DNA of 64,000 nt from Bacillota bacterium. GTDB taxonomy: Bacteria; Bacillota; Bacilli; Bu12. The notes under the pieces are model-generated. The model did no database searches, was not told the origin of the DNA, and was given only the letters and a program-made list of their open reading frames with translations. The stretch lies in assembly GCA_014896485.1 (NCBI GenBank), contig JADBKH010000010.1, forward strand, positions 1-64,000, written 5' to 3'. Positions 16,967 through 25,146 of the stretch are shown here, piece by piece (the first letter of the stretch is position 1; each line of letters begins with the position of its first letter). The position numbers and the translations under genes are program-made.

Positions 16967-18790
16967 CTAACTGTTTTCTACCTCTCTCCCCTCCGCCTGG
17001 TCCGCCTTGGCTGTCTCTGCTTGGTCAGCAGCGCTTTGAGTCTGGGTTTCGCTCAAACGGCGGTGCGTCCAACGCCGATAGGCCGCACGCTGTTCCTCAG
17101 AAACATCCGCGACAGGGATCAGCTTGTACTGATCCGGGGGACGCTGGGCCAAGGTGACCTCGTAAAAGAGCAGCTCCTCCTGGCGGAACAACCCGATCCG
17201 AACCTGCTCACCCGGCTTGTGATCGGCCAAACGCTTCTGCCAGTTCTCTGGATGCAGTCGAAACCCGTCGATGGTCAACAGCTCATCCCCTGGTGCAATC
17301 CCCACTGCCATGGCTGGCGTCTCTTCCAAAACCGATGCAACGATCAGGTGCCCATGATCGTTGCGCACACGGACGCCCAAGTAGGAATGGGTCTTCTCTT
17401 CCTGTTTGTAACGACGCTCCAACTGCAGTCCAACAGTTGGCAGCACCGTGTCCCACGGCAGTTCTTGGGTGCCATAAACGTATTTGGAGAAAAAGTCGTC
17501 CAATGGTCGGCCCAACAGCTTCTCGACGCTGCGTTCCACCCCATCTTCGGGCACTCCCTGGCCATGTTCGTAAAAATCGGTGTACAGCGTGCGCATCACA
17601 TCGTCTAAAGCGCAGCCGCCTCCGCTCTCACGCTGCAAAGTCAGATCGAGGAGCCACCCGACCAGACATCCTTTGAGATAGTAGGAAATGTGATCGTTGA
17701 CGCGATTTTCCGTGCGCCGGTACTCCTTGATCCAGGTGTCGAAGGAAGACCGGGTGACAGGCTCGTAGCGGCGCCCCGGCGTCTGTTCGAGCCTACGAAT
17801 CAGTTCGGCCATCCCGTCCAAGAAGTGCTCGTCGTCCTCTATCCCGGCCCGGTAGGGCAACAGCTCCGCGTAGTAATCGGTGACGCCTTCGTGCAGCCAA
17901 AGCAGATGGGTGTACTGCTCCCGGGTATAGTCGAAAGCCCAAAACGTCTGGGGCCGGATGCGCTTGACATTCCACAGGTGAAAATACTCGTGGGTAAAGA
18001 GGCGCAACATTTGCCGATACGAGTTCTCTTCCCCAAACTGCCACCGTTCGACGATGATGGAAGTGGAATTGCGATGCTCCAGCCCCCCACCGCGCCGGTC
18101 GCTGAGATGCAGCAAGAACAGATAGCGCGTATAGGGCAGTCCCCCCATCATCTGGGCAGCCGCTTCGATCACTTTGGTAAGGTCGTCGATCAACCGACCA
18201 GGATCGAGATTGCCCTTGCCGCAAACCGCCAATTCGTGGGGAATGCCACGCACTTCGAAGAAATAGGATGCGTGGGTACCGACTTCGACCGGTGCATCGA
18301 TCAGTTCATCGTAGTCGTCTGCCTGATAGTGGCCAGGACCTTCTCCCGACCGCTCCCGAAGGCCGGTCGAAATGTGCCCACCCTGCGGAATCTCTACGTC
18401 GAGCGTCACCGGCTCGTCACGATGACCCACCAGATAGAGAAAGACCGTCGCGCCGTTCCAATAGGCATGGCGATCATCGACATGGCTGGCATGTGTCTCC
18501 AATGCGTGGGCGTAGACGGCATAGCGCACGGTCACCGAGGACACCTGTCCGACCTGCACCTCCCAACGGTTTTTGGCTGTCTTTTCGACCGCAAGCTCGG
18601 TCCCCGAAGCTTGGGCGGTCATCCAGGGGACATCTTGGGCAAAATCGAGGATTTCGTAGGCACCCGGTGTCCAGACAGGCATCTCCAGGAGAAGTCGGCC
18701 CTCTTTGGTGGGTGGATCTTCAATCTGCATGACCACCTGCAGCAGGTGGCGCTGCGGTTGAGCAATGGCGACGTGATAGGCAATCTTCAT
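16967..18790 (-). CDS. M61 family glycyl-aminopeptidase-like metallopeptidase with PDZ domain
   Basis: A 607-residue cytoplasmic-type peptidase (no signal peptide seen). An N-terminal beta-sandwich is followed by the zinc peptidase core with HEYFHLWNVKR (HExxH), the downstream ligand Glu in WLHEGVTDYY and the typical GGGLEHRNS. A PDZ domain lies at about residues 490-560 (SYLGVRVRNDHGHLIVASVL), and the C-terminus is charged and repetitive. Family members cleave N-terminal glycine or alanine. The ATG at 18788-18790 follows AAAGGAG at a rather long 13-base spacing. It is monocistronic, divergent from the plus-strand regulator cassette. Confidence 0.9.
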   Translation of the reverse strand: MKIAYHVAIAQPQRHLLQVVMQIEDPPTKEGRLLLEMPVWTPGAYEILDFAQDVPWMTAQASGTELAVEKTAKNRWEVQVGQVSSVTVRYAVYAHALETHASHVDDRHAYWNGATVFLYLVGHRDEPVTLDVEIPQGGHISTGLRERSGEGPGHYQADDYDELIDAPVEVGTHASYFFEVRGIPHELAVCGKGNLDPGRLIDDLTKVIEAAAQMMGGLPYTRYLFLLHLSDRRGGGLEHRNSTSIIVERWQFGEENSYRQMLRLFTHEYFHLWNVKRIRPQTFWAFDYTREQYTHLLWLHEGVTDYYAELLPYRAGIEDDEHFLDGMAELIRRLEQTPGRRYEPVTRSSFDTWIKEYRRTENRVNDHISYYLKGCLVGWLLDLTLQRESGGGCALDDVMRTLYTDFYEHGQGVPEDGVERSVEKLLGRPLDDFFSKYVYGTQELPWDTVLPTVGLQLERRYKQEEKTHSYLGVRVRNDHGHLIVASVLEETPAMAVGIAPGDELLTIDGFRLHPENWQKRLADHKPGEQVRIGLFRQEELLFYEVTLAQRPPDQYKLIPVADVSEEQRAAYRRWTHRRLSETQTQSAADQAETAKADQAEGREVENS

Positions 18791-18870
18791 ACGGACGATC
18801 GCTCTCCTTTCCAAAGGCCCAGGCAGAGCCAGGGGTATTGTAGTCGATTCGTGGGGGCTAGACATCCTGC

Positions 18871-18899
18871 TTGCCTGTCCCCCAACGGGGGACTATACT
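18871..18899 (+). promoter_or_regulatory. Sigma-A promoter with palindromic operator in the spacer
   Basis: TTGCCT (18871-18876) and TATACT (18894-18899) are separated by exactly 17 bases, and those 17 bases (18877-18893) are a perfect inverted repeat, GTCCCCC-AAC-GGGGGAC. A second inverted repeat, TGTGCA-N7-TGCACA, lies at 18910-18928 in the leader. This arrangement is what an autoregulatory operator would look like, and the first gene encodes an HTH protein. Confidence 0.75.
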
Positions 18900-18940
18900 G
18901 AAGAAAAGATGTGCAAGCATTGTGCACACGGAGGAGAAGG

Positions 18941-19480
18941 ATGTCACTCCTGCGCATCGGAGAAAAACTGATCAGTCCCAGTCAGGTACAGCGCGCCGTC
19001 GACGAGATGCTCCACCTGCGGAGCGCCGGAGCGAGCCAACAGGAGGTTGCCGCGCGGTTCAAGGTAGATCGCTCTTTTGTCTCCCGGCTGGAGTCACTGG
19101 GAGAGATCCACCGGGGAAAACATATCGCGTTGGTCGGCTTTCCGGTCGGCAACAAGGAGGCATTGGCGCGCGTCGCCGAGCAAGAGGGGGTCGAGTTCAC
19201 CCTGCTGTGGACCGAAGCCGAGCGCTGGTCTTTCGTGCGCGACCGGGACCCTGCCACCCTGACCAATGAGGTGCTTCGCCTTACCGGGGAAGTGCGCATG
19301 TACGACGTCGTCGTAGTGCTGGCTTCGGATCAGCGGCTGCGCTCGATCGAACGGCTGCTGGACCGCCAGGTGGTCGGCATCGTCTTGGGCGAGTCTCCCC
19401 TGACGACAGATTGTTTCGTCGATCCACAAGAGCTGCGCGGCGTTTTGCAGATGGTCCGCGAAGAAGGAGCCGTAACATGA
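18941..19480 (+). CDS. HTH transcriptional regulator of a conserved two-gene cassette
   Basis: A 179-residue protein. Residues about 30-58 form a Cro/C1-type helix-turn-helix (GASQQEVAARFKVDRSFVSR). The rest looks like an alpha/beta domain (KHIALVGFPVGNKEALARVA; DVVVVLASDQR; VVGIVLGESPL) that could bind a ligand or nucleotide. The start has a strong GGAGGAGAAGG site. It overlaps the next gene by four bases (ATGA), so the two form an operon. The regulator type is recognisable but no named function is known to me. It interrupts a long minus-strand gene run. Confidence 0.8.
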   Translation: MSLLRIGEKLISPSQVQRAVDEMLHLRSAGASQQEVAARFKVDRSFVSRLESLGEIHRGKHIALVGFPVGNKEALARVAEQEGVEFTLLWTEAERWSFVRDRDPATLTNEVLRLTGEVRMYDVVVVLASDQRLRSIERLLDRQVVGIVLGESPLTTDCFVDPQELRGVLQMVREEGAVT

Positions 19481-20400
19481 AGCACGTCGTCAGTGTCAGC
19501 ATCGGTTCTTCGACACGCAACCATCGGGTCACAGAACGTTTTTTTGGCGAAAGCTTCCTGATCGAACGCATCGGCACCGATGGGAAGATCGACGACGCCA
19601 TCGCGCTGATCCGCGACATGGACGGTAAAGTCGATGCCTTTGGGATGGGCGGTATCGATCTGTACATCGTCAATGGCGACCACCGCTACACCTTTCGCGA
19701 CGCCCGGCGAATCGCTTCGGCTGCCCAAAAGACACCGATCGTGGACGGATCGGGGCTGAAGAATACGCTGGAGCGCCACGTGGTGGCCCAGATGGCGGAA
19801 GATCCCAAACTTTCTCCGAAGGGGAAGCGGGTGCTGATCGTTTCGGCCATGGATCGCTTCGGTATGGCCGAAGCGATGGTCGCCGCCGGGGCGCACTGCA
19901 CGTTTGGCGACTTGCCCTTCGCCATCGACGTACCGATGGGCCTGCACAGCCTCAAGACCTTGGGGTTGCTCTCCCGGATCGCGTTGCCTATCGTGACACA
20001 ACTGCCCTTTACGCTGGTCTACCCGACCGGCACCGCCCAAGAGCAAGAAAGTGTCCCACGTTTTCAGCGTTTCTACGAGGAAGCCGAGATCATTGCGGGA
20101 GATTTTCACTACATTCGCAAATATTTGCCGGCGCGCATCGATGGAAAGACCATTTTGACCAACACCACAACATCACGCGACGTGGCCCTCTTGCGTGAAC
20201 GTGGGGCAGCTTGCCTGATCACCACGACGCCGCAGTGGGAAGGTCGCAGCTTTGGGACGAACGTGCTGGAAGCGCTGCTGGTCGCCTCTGTCGGACAGCG
20301 ACCGGAAACGATCGATCCCCAAACCTACGAGGAGTGGATCCTGCGTTTGGGGATTACACCACACGTGGAACGCTGGGATCGGGAGGCAGCGGACGCGTAG
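19477..20400 (+). CDS. Conserved protein of the 'quinate 5-dehydrogenase-like' family, function uncertain
   Basis: A 307-residue protein beginning KHVVSVSIGSSTRNHRV. The N-terminal half contains KVDAFGMGGIDLYIVNGDHR; the second half has a Rossmann-like segment (GKRVLIVSAMDRFGMAEAMV) and ends about residue 300. Related proteins in thermophilic Firmicutes are often labelled quinate 5-dehydrogenase, a name with little support that I can see, and no shikimate or quinate genes are nearby. Translationally coupled to the upstream HTH regulator. Its stop is only 4 bases from the convergent dusB stop, with no terminator between. Treat as a conserved hypothetical. Confidence 0.75.
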   Translation: MKHVVSVSIGSSTRNHRVTERFFGESFLIERIGTDGKIDDAIALIRDMDGKVDAFGMGGIDLYIVNGDHRYTFRDARRIASAAQKTPIVDGSGLKNTLERHVVAQMAEDPKLSPKGKRVLIVSAMDRFGMAEAMVAAGAHCTFGDLPFAIDVPMGLHSLKTLGLLSRIALPIVTQLPFTLVYPTGTAQEQESVPRFQRFYEEAEIIAGDFHYIRKYLPARIDGKTILTNTTTSRDVALLRERGAACLITTTPQWEGRSFGTNVLEALLVASVGQRPETIDPQTYEEWILRLGITPHVERWDREAADA

Positions 20401-20404
20401 ACGG

Positions 20405-21448
20405 TCAGCCGGCCATCAGCTGATGCAGGGCGCGCTTCATCTCTGCTTGGCTCTCTGCAGCATTGATTTGCGCCCGCACTTCCGCTGCGCGAGGCAACCC
20501 TTTGAGATACCAGCTGAGGTGTTTGCGCATCTCGCGGACGCCGATCGACTCTCCACGGAATTCGACCATCAGCTGCAGGTGCCGCAGTGCGCAGGCGATG
20601 CGTTCGGAGATTGGCGGTTCTGGTGGTACTTCGCCTGACTGCAGCATCGAGACGATGCGTTGGAAGACCCAGGGTGTCCCTTGCGCTCCCCTGCCGACCA
20701 TCACCGCATCCACACGGGTCTGTTCAAACATGCGTTGCGCATCCTGGGGAGTGCGCACATCGCCATTTCCTATCACCGGCACCTGGACCGCTTGCTTGAC
20801 TGCGGCAATGACCCCCCAGTCCGCTTCTCCTGTATAGCCTTCTTCACGGGTTCGCCCATGGATCGCAATGGCCTGGGCACCGGCCTGCTCCAGTCGCTTG
20901 GCCAGCTCGACGACATTGACAGAGTGTGCATCCCAACCTTTGCGCAGCTTCACCGTCACCGGACGGTGTACGGCCTTGACCATCGTCTGGACGATGGCTT
21001 CTGCCCGTTGTGGTTCGCACATCAGTGCGGCACCCGCTCCGGTTTTGACCACTTTCTTGACGGGGCACCCCATGTTGATATCGATCAGATCGGCCCCGCT
21101 GGCTTCGACGATCTGTGCCGCTTCGGCCATCACGTCCGGATCGCTGCCGAAAATCTGAATGGAAATGGGCCGTTCCACCTCTACAAAGCGAAGCATCTGC
21201 AGGCTCTGTGCGCTACGGTGTACCAACCCTGCAGCGCTGATGAACTCCGCAGTCACCAGCCCTACCCCATACGCACGGCAGAGCACGCGAAACGGGAGGC
21301 TGTCCACACCAGACATCGGTGCCAAGACGGTCGGGTTGGGAATCTCGACATCGCCGATCTTCCAGGGTCGAAAGCGGAGTGGCCTCCCCTCCCATCCCAT
21401 CGTCTCGAGGCGTTCCATGGGCCCTTCTACCTGCACCATCGTACGCAC
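20405..21448 (-). CDS. dusB: tRNA-dihydrouridine synthase DusB
   Basis: A 347-residue FMN enzyme that reduces uridine to dihydrouridine in tRNA. TIM-barrel signatures include LAPMSGVDSLPFR, the catalytic Cys in DINMGCPVKKVVKTGAGAAL, AIHGRTREEGYTG and VIGNGDVRTPQDA with VGRGAQGTPW. The start is uncertain: GTG at 21446-21448 has AAAGGA five bases upstream, while ATG codons at 21439 and 21418 also fit. It is in the folate cluster as in B. subtilis. The open frame upstream to 21622 overlaps folK and lacks family similarity. Confidence 0.93.
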   Translation of the reverse strand: MRTMVQVEGPMERLETMGWEGRPLRFRPWKIGDVEIPNPTVLAPMSGVDSLPFRVLCRAYGVGLVTAEFISAAGLVHRSAQSLQMLRFVEVERPISIQIFGSDPDVMAEAAQIVEASGADLIDINMGCPVKKVVKTGAGAALMCEPQRAEAIVQTMVKAVHRPVTVKLRKGWDAHSVNVVELAKRLEQAGAQAIAIHGRTREEGYTGEADWGVIAAVKQAVQVPVIGNGDVRTPQDAQRMFEQTRVDAVMVGRGAQGTPWVFQRIVSMLQSGEVPPEPPISERIACALRHLQLMVEFRGESIGVREMRKHLSWYLKGLPRAAEVRAQINAAESQAEMKRALHQLMAG

Positions 21449-21533
21449 GTTCTTCCTTTCAAAAAGCGGTTTTGCCCTATCAGTATAACCGAAGCAAAAC
21501 GATAAGGGCATTCGCGGGAAGACATTCCTTGGT

Positions 21534-22085
21534 TTAGGCGGTGACGTCTTGAAAGCGGGTGCCCCATTGCGCGCGCAAAGACTCCCAAGCAGGCAAGGAA
21601 GAAAGGCGGTGCACGCCCACACAGCCCAGTGTTGCAGCCCATTCGTGCGCTGTGCGGCCCAGTGTGGGATGCCGCCAGCGGGGCCAAACGGCAGCCAGGG
21701 GAATCATGACAAAGGCACGTTCGGTCATCCGAGGATGGGGAAGGGTCAACCAAGGGGTGGCAGAAACCTGCTCACCACAAAAGAGGAGATCGAGATCGAG
21801 GGTACGGGGGCCATTGGGCAAATCCCGCTTTCGCCCATACGCTGCCTCCATGCCCAGACAGGCTCCCAGCAGCGCAGCAGGAGACCAGATACTGGTAAGG
21901 AGCAGGACCGCGTTGTAAAAGTCCGGCTGTTGCACAAACCCCCACGGTGCCGTGCGATAGAGCGGCGAAAGCGCGACCGGCTGAACGCCTGGAAGACGTG
22001 CCATCGACTCGACTGCATGTACCAGCTGATCCACGGGATCGCCGAGGTTCGCCCCCAGGGCGATCCCGCTTATCGCGAACGCCAT
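21534..22085 (-). CDS. folK: 6-hydroxymethyl-dihydropterin pyrophosphokinase FolK
   Basis: A 183-residue enzyme that transfers pyrophosphate from ATP to 6-hydroxymethyl-7,8-dihydropterin. Motifs seen: IALGANLGDP, SPLYRTAPWGFVQQPDFYNA and the metal-binding GPRTLDLDLLFCG followed by LPHPRMTERAFV. The ATG at 22083-22085 overlaps the end of folB by 16 bases. The C-terminal 20 residues extend slightly beyond the usual length. Confidence 0.95.
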   Translation of the reverse strand: MAFAISGIALGANLGDPVDQLVHAVESMARLPGVQPVALSPLYRTAPWGFVQQPDFYNAVLLLTSIWSPAALLGACLGMEAAYGRKRDLPNGPRTLDLDLLFCGEQVSATPWLTLPHPRMTERAFVMIPLAAVWPRWRHPTLGRTAHEWAATLGCVGVHRLSSLPAWESLRAQWGTRFQDVTA

Positions 22086-22411
22086 CGGGTCAAGACGACG
22101 GCGACATCCTTGTACGTGCCGGGAATCGGCGGATCGGTCTTGGCAAGGCGCACACACACCCCATCGATTCTGGAGAAACGCTCGAAGATGGCAGCACACA
22201 GCGTTTCTGCGACGCTTTCCAGCAGTTTTTTGGGAGGTCCGCCAACAATCTCCTGGGCAAGTGCGACGATCTTTGCGTAATCGACCGTTAGGCGAAGATC
22301 ATCCTGTTCACCCGCCTCATGCAGATCCGCGAAGAGTGTAAGATCAACCACAAAGCGCTGACCCAGCTTGTTCTCCTCAGGCAGGGCACCGTGATAGCCA
22401 TAGAGGGTCAA
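22070..22411 (-). CDS. folB: Dihydroneopterin aldolase FolB
   Basis: A 113-residue T-fold enzyme producing 6-hydroxymethyl-dihydropterin. Signatures: YGYHGALPEENKLGQRFVVDL, TVDYAKIV and VRLAKTDPPIPGTYKDVAV with the catalytic Lys. The first canonical start, TTG at 22411, lies five residues short of the usual N-terminus. The homologous position is a CTG at 22426 (giving LQIEGLTLYGYHG). A GGAGAGGAG site is much further upstream, so the true start is unsettled. Located between folP and folK. Confidence 0.92.
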   Translation of the reverse strand: MTLYGYHGALPEENKLGQRFVVDLTLFADLHEAGEQDDLRLTVDYAKIVALAQEIVGGPPKKLLESVAETLCAAIFERFSRIDGVCVRLAKTDPPIPGTYKDVAVVLTRWRSR

Positions 22412-22503
22412 TCCCTCGATTTGCAGTGCATCGTGACGGGTCTGCGGTTCAAATGTGGCAAATGCCTGCGTCTTTTTTACTCCTCTCCCCCAAAGGAACC
22501 CGG

Positions 22504-23412
22504 CTAGGCCTGCGGTTGCTCGACGGACGCCGCTTCCCGTAGCGCTTCCGCCATGCGCGCCACGCGCACCATCGCCTTTACGTCGTGCACCCGGACAATA
22601 CGCGCACCGTAGAGCACCGCACAGGCGACTGCTGCGGCGGTTCCCTCTTCACGCTCTTGCACCGGCAAATCGAGGGTCCGCCCGATAAAGGATTTCCGGG
22701 ATGGACCAACCAAAACCGGATATCCCAGCGCGGCCACCCGGTCGACACGTGCCGCCACCGCCAGGTTTTGCTGCAGGCTCTTGGCAAAACCGATGCCAGG
22801 ATCGAGCACGATTTGCGTCTCATCGATCCCTGCTTGTCGGGCCAGAAAGAGGCTCGCTTCGAGATCCGCCAAAAGATTTGGCCAGAAGTCCCGATAATGC
22901 CGGTCTGTACGATTGTGCATCAGCACCACACCGGCCCCATGCCCGCCGATGAGCCGTGCCATCTTTGGATCGCGCTTGAGTCCCCACTGATCGTTGACAA
23001 TCACCGCCCCGCGACGCAATGCCTCGCGGGCGACTTCCGCTTTCGACGTATCGATCGAAAGGGCGGCCTGTACCCGCCCCTGCAGCGCTTCCAAGACAGG
23101 CAGAACCCGGCGCAGCTCCTCTTCCGCCGAGACGGGTTGATAGCCGGGGCGCGTCGATTCTCCGCCGATGTCGATGATGGCTGCGCCCTCCGCGTCCATC
23201 TCCAGTGCCCGGGTAACTGCGGCATCGACATCGACAAAATTCCCTCCATCGGAGAAGGAATCGGGCGTCACGTTTAGGATGCCCATCACTACGACCTGAT
23301 GCAGGGAGATCGCGCCTGCGGCATGGCACCAGACCCATCCGTTGCTCTCAGAGAGGTTCGGTAAGCTTTGAATGCCAAAGGGCAGGTGTCTTCCAACGCT
23401 CGTTGTACTCAT
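22504..23412 (-). CDS. folP: Dihydropteroate synthase
   Basis: A 302-residue TIM-barrel enzyme joining p-aminobenzoate to the pterin pyrophosphate; the target of sulfonamides. Motifs: GILNVTPDSFSDGG, IIDIGGESTRPGY, SIDTSKAEVA, VLMHNRTD and VLDPGIGFAKSLQQN, with VGPSRKSFIG near the C-terminus. AAGGAG is seven bases before the ATG, and the start overlaps the pabA stop by four bases. Confidence 0.96.
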   Translation of the reverse strand: MSTTSVGRHLPFGIQSLPNLSESNGWVWCHAAGAISLHQVVVMGILNVTPDSFSDGGNFVDVDAAVTRALEMDAEGAAIIDIGGESTRPGYQPVSAEEELRRVLPVLEALQGRVQAALSIDTSKAEVAREALRRGAVIVNDQWGLKRDPKMARLIGGHGAGVVLMHNRTDRHYRDFWPNLLADLEASLFLARQAGIDETQIVLDPGIGFAKSLQQNLAVAARVDRVAALGYPVLVGPSRKSFIGRTLDLPVQEREEGTAAAVACAVLYGARIVRVHDVKAMVRVARMAEALREAASVEQPQA

Positions 23413-24023
23413 GAGGCAGCTCCTTGCGAGAGCATCTGCAGCTGATCCAAAAAATTGCGCAGCAGCTGCTTTCCCTGGGGGCTCAAGCGAGACTCAGGGT
23501 GAAACTGTACCCCTTCGATCGGCAGGAAACGATGGCGTAGGGCCATCACCAGCCCGTCTTGGGTCCAGGCGCTCACCACAAGCTCGTCGGGCAATGTCGC
23601 AGGATCGACCACGAGAGAATGATAACGCCCCGCCCAGAAGGGATTGGGCAAGCCGCGAAAGAGTGTGCTCTCATCATGCCAGATCGGCGATGCCTTACCA
23701 TGGACCAACTCGGGCGCGCGCATCAGCTTGGCCCCAAAGGCGCAGGCAATGCTCTGCATGCCCAGGCAGACGCCAAAGACAGGCAGCCGCAGCTTGGCGG
23801 CCTCCTCGATCAGCGGCAGCGAGACGCCGGCTTCGTACGGCGTCTTTGGCCCGGGAGAGAGCAAGATGGCGTCTGGTTCCAGTTCCAAAAACTGCGGGAC
23901 ACGCAACGTGTCATTGCGGTAAACCAACGGCGTCATGCCGAGTTCACCGAGATATTGAACCAAGTTGTAGGTGAAAGAATCGTAATTGTCGATCACCAAC
24001 AGGCGCACCCCGCCGCCCCCCAT
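23409..24023 (-). CDS. pabA: Aminodeoxychorismate/anthranilate synthase glutaminase subunit
   Basis: A 204-residue class I glutamine amidotransferase. NYDSFTYNLVQYL, the oxyanion LLSPGPKTP, nucleophile FGVCLGMQSIA (Cys about 86) and the EGVQFHPES catalytic pair. It supplies ammonia to PabB or TrpE, and may serve both pathways as in B. subtilis. Neither pabB nor pabC is beside it, unlike B. subtilis. The start could be ATG 24023 or GTG 24008. It has its own probable promoter after the cysK terminator and begins a folate operon. Confidence 0.93.
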   Translation of the reverse strand: MGGGGVRLLVIDNYDSFTYNLVQYLGELGMTPLVYRNDTLRVPQFLELEPDAILLSPGPKTPYEAGVSLPLIEEAAKLRLPVFGVCLGMQSIACAFGAKLMRAPELVHGKASPIWHDESTLFRGLPNPFWAGRYHSLVVDPATLPDELVVSAWTQDGLVMALRHRFLPIEGVQFHPESRLSPQGKQLLRNFLDQLQMLSQGAAS

Positions 24024-24030
24024 CGCCCTT

Positions 24031-24060
24031 AGGATAGCCGAGATCCCCGATCTCTCGCAA
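24031..24060 (-). promoter_or_regulatory. Possible promoter of the pabA-folP-folB-folK operon, with palindromic spacer
   Basis: Minus-strand TTGCGA (24055-24060) and TATCCT (24031-24036) with an 18-base spacer. The spacer contains the inverted repeat GAGATC-GGG-GATCTC (24040-24054). It sits directly after the cysK terminator and 8 bases from the pabA start, giving a very short leader. Confidence 0.42.
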
Positions 24061-24065
24061 GCAAC

Positions 24066-24094
24066 AAAAAAGGCGGTGATTGCCCAGCCTTTTT
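24066..24094 (-). terminator. Rho-independent terminator after cysK
   Basis: Minus-strand AAAAAGGC stem pairs with GCCTTTTTT across a short G/C-containing loop, giving a T tail, 25 bases past the cysK stop. The A/T symmetry would also allow function on the plus strand. Confidence 0.8.
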
Positions 24095-24118
24095 AGAATG
24101 GATACCCTGCTTTGCCGC

Positions 24119-25045
24119 TCATTCGAACTGAAAGAGTGCTGTGCTTAGGTACCGCTCTCCTGTATCCGGCGCGACCGTCAAAACCCGTTTGCCAGCACCA
24201 AGCCGTTTGGCGACCTGCAGTGCAGCCCAGACATTGGCGCCGGAAGAGATGCCCCCCAAGATGCCTTCTTCCTTCACCAGTCGGCGGCCGGTTTGGATGG
24301 CATCCTCATCGGTGACCGTGATCACCTCGTCGTACACCTCGCGGTTGAGCACACCAGGTACGAAGCCTGGGCCGATGCCCTGAATCTTGTGCGGGCCCCC
24401 ATGCCCTTCGCTCAACACCGGCGAGTTGGCCGGCTCGACCGCGACAATCTGGATGCCCGGAATCTGCTCCTTGAGCAGTCCCCCTGCACCTGTGATGGTC
24501 CCGCCGGTGCCGATACCCGCAACGAAAGCATGCAGGAAGCTACCCATCTGAAAGAGGATCTCCCGCCCAGTGGTCTCCCGATGGATCTTCGGGTTGGCAC
24601 CATTTTCGAACTGTTGTGGCATGAAGTACTGATCCGGGTGCTCCTGGATCAATTGGTTGGCACGAGCGATGGCGCCTTTCATGCCTTCAGACCCAGGCGT
24701 TAGCTCCAGTTGCGCACCAAAGGCACGCAGCAGGTTGCGACGCTCTACGGACATCGTCTCTGGCATCACCAACAGGGCCTGGTAACCCTTTACAGCTGCC
24801 ACCATGGCCAAACCGATACCGGTGTTCCCGCTGGTCGGTTCCACGATGGTCATACTCGGCTTGAGGACACCATGGGCTTCTGCGTCCTCGATCATCGCTT
24901 TGGCGATGCGATCTTTGACACTCGAGGCCGGATTGAAAAATTCCAACTTGACGTAGACCTCGGCGGAACCTGCCTCGGGCAACCGCTGAAGACGCACGAT
25001 GGGGGTTGCCCCGATCAAATCCAGCACGGTATTGCCGACACGCAT
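24119..25045 (-). CDS. cysK: Cysteine synthase A (O-acetylserine sulfhydrylase)
   Basis: A 308-residue PLP enzyme making cysteine from O-acetylserine and sulfide. PLP lysine in [15 protein letters not shown], the substrate loop [14 protein letters not shown] and the phosphate-binding [12 protein letters not shown]. Standard length. Monocistronic between its own promoter and terminator. CymR control is usual in Bacillus; no clear CymR box was recognised. Confidence 0.97.
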   Translation of the reverse strand: MRVGNTVLDLIGATPIVRLQRLPEAGSAEVYVKLEFFNPASSVKDRIAKAMIEDAEAHGVLKPSMTIVEPTSGNTGIGLAMVAAVKGYQALLVMPETMSVERRNLLRAFGAQLELTPGSEGMKGAIARANQLIQEHPDQYFMPQQFENGANPKIHRETTGREILFQMGSFLHAFVAGIGTGGTITGAGGLLKEQIPGIQIVAVEPANSPVLSEGHGGPHKIQGIGPGFVPGVLNREVYDEVITVTDEDAIQTGRRLVKEEGILGGISSGANVWAALQVAKRLGAGKRVLTVAPDTGERYLSTALFQFE

Positions 25046-25101
25046 CCATCCACCCCCTTAATTCTAAGTAGCTATATCGGATTTAATGGAAATCCTCCCC
25101 C

Positions 25102-25129
25102 ATTATACACGACTCCCTTGGGGTGACAA
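25102..25129 (-). promoter_or_regulatory. Sigma-A promoter of cysK
   Basis: Minus-strand TTGTCA (25124-25129) and TATAAT (25102-25107), 16-base spacer, about 57 bases before the cysK ATG. It begins about 18 bases after the hslO stop. Confidence 0.8.
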
Positions 25130-25146
25130 GCTTGCCCCGAACCGTC

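Noticed and set aside
21482-21510. Promoter for dusB
   Set aside because: A TATACT is present but no -35 hexamer occurs at 16-18 bases; too weak to list.
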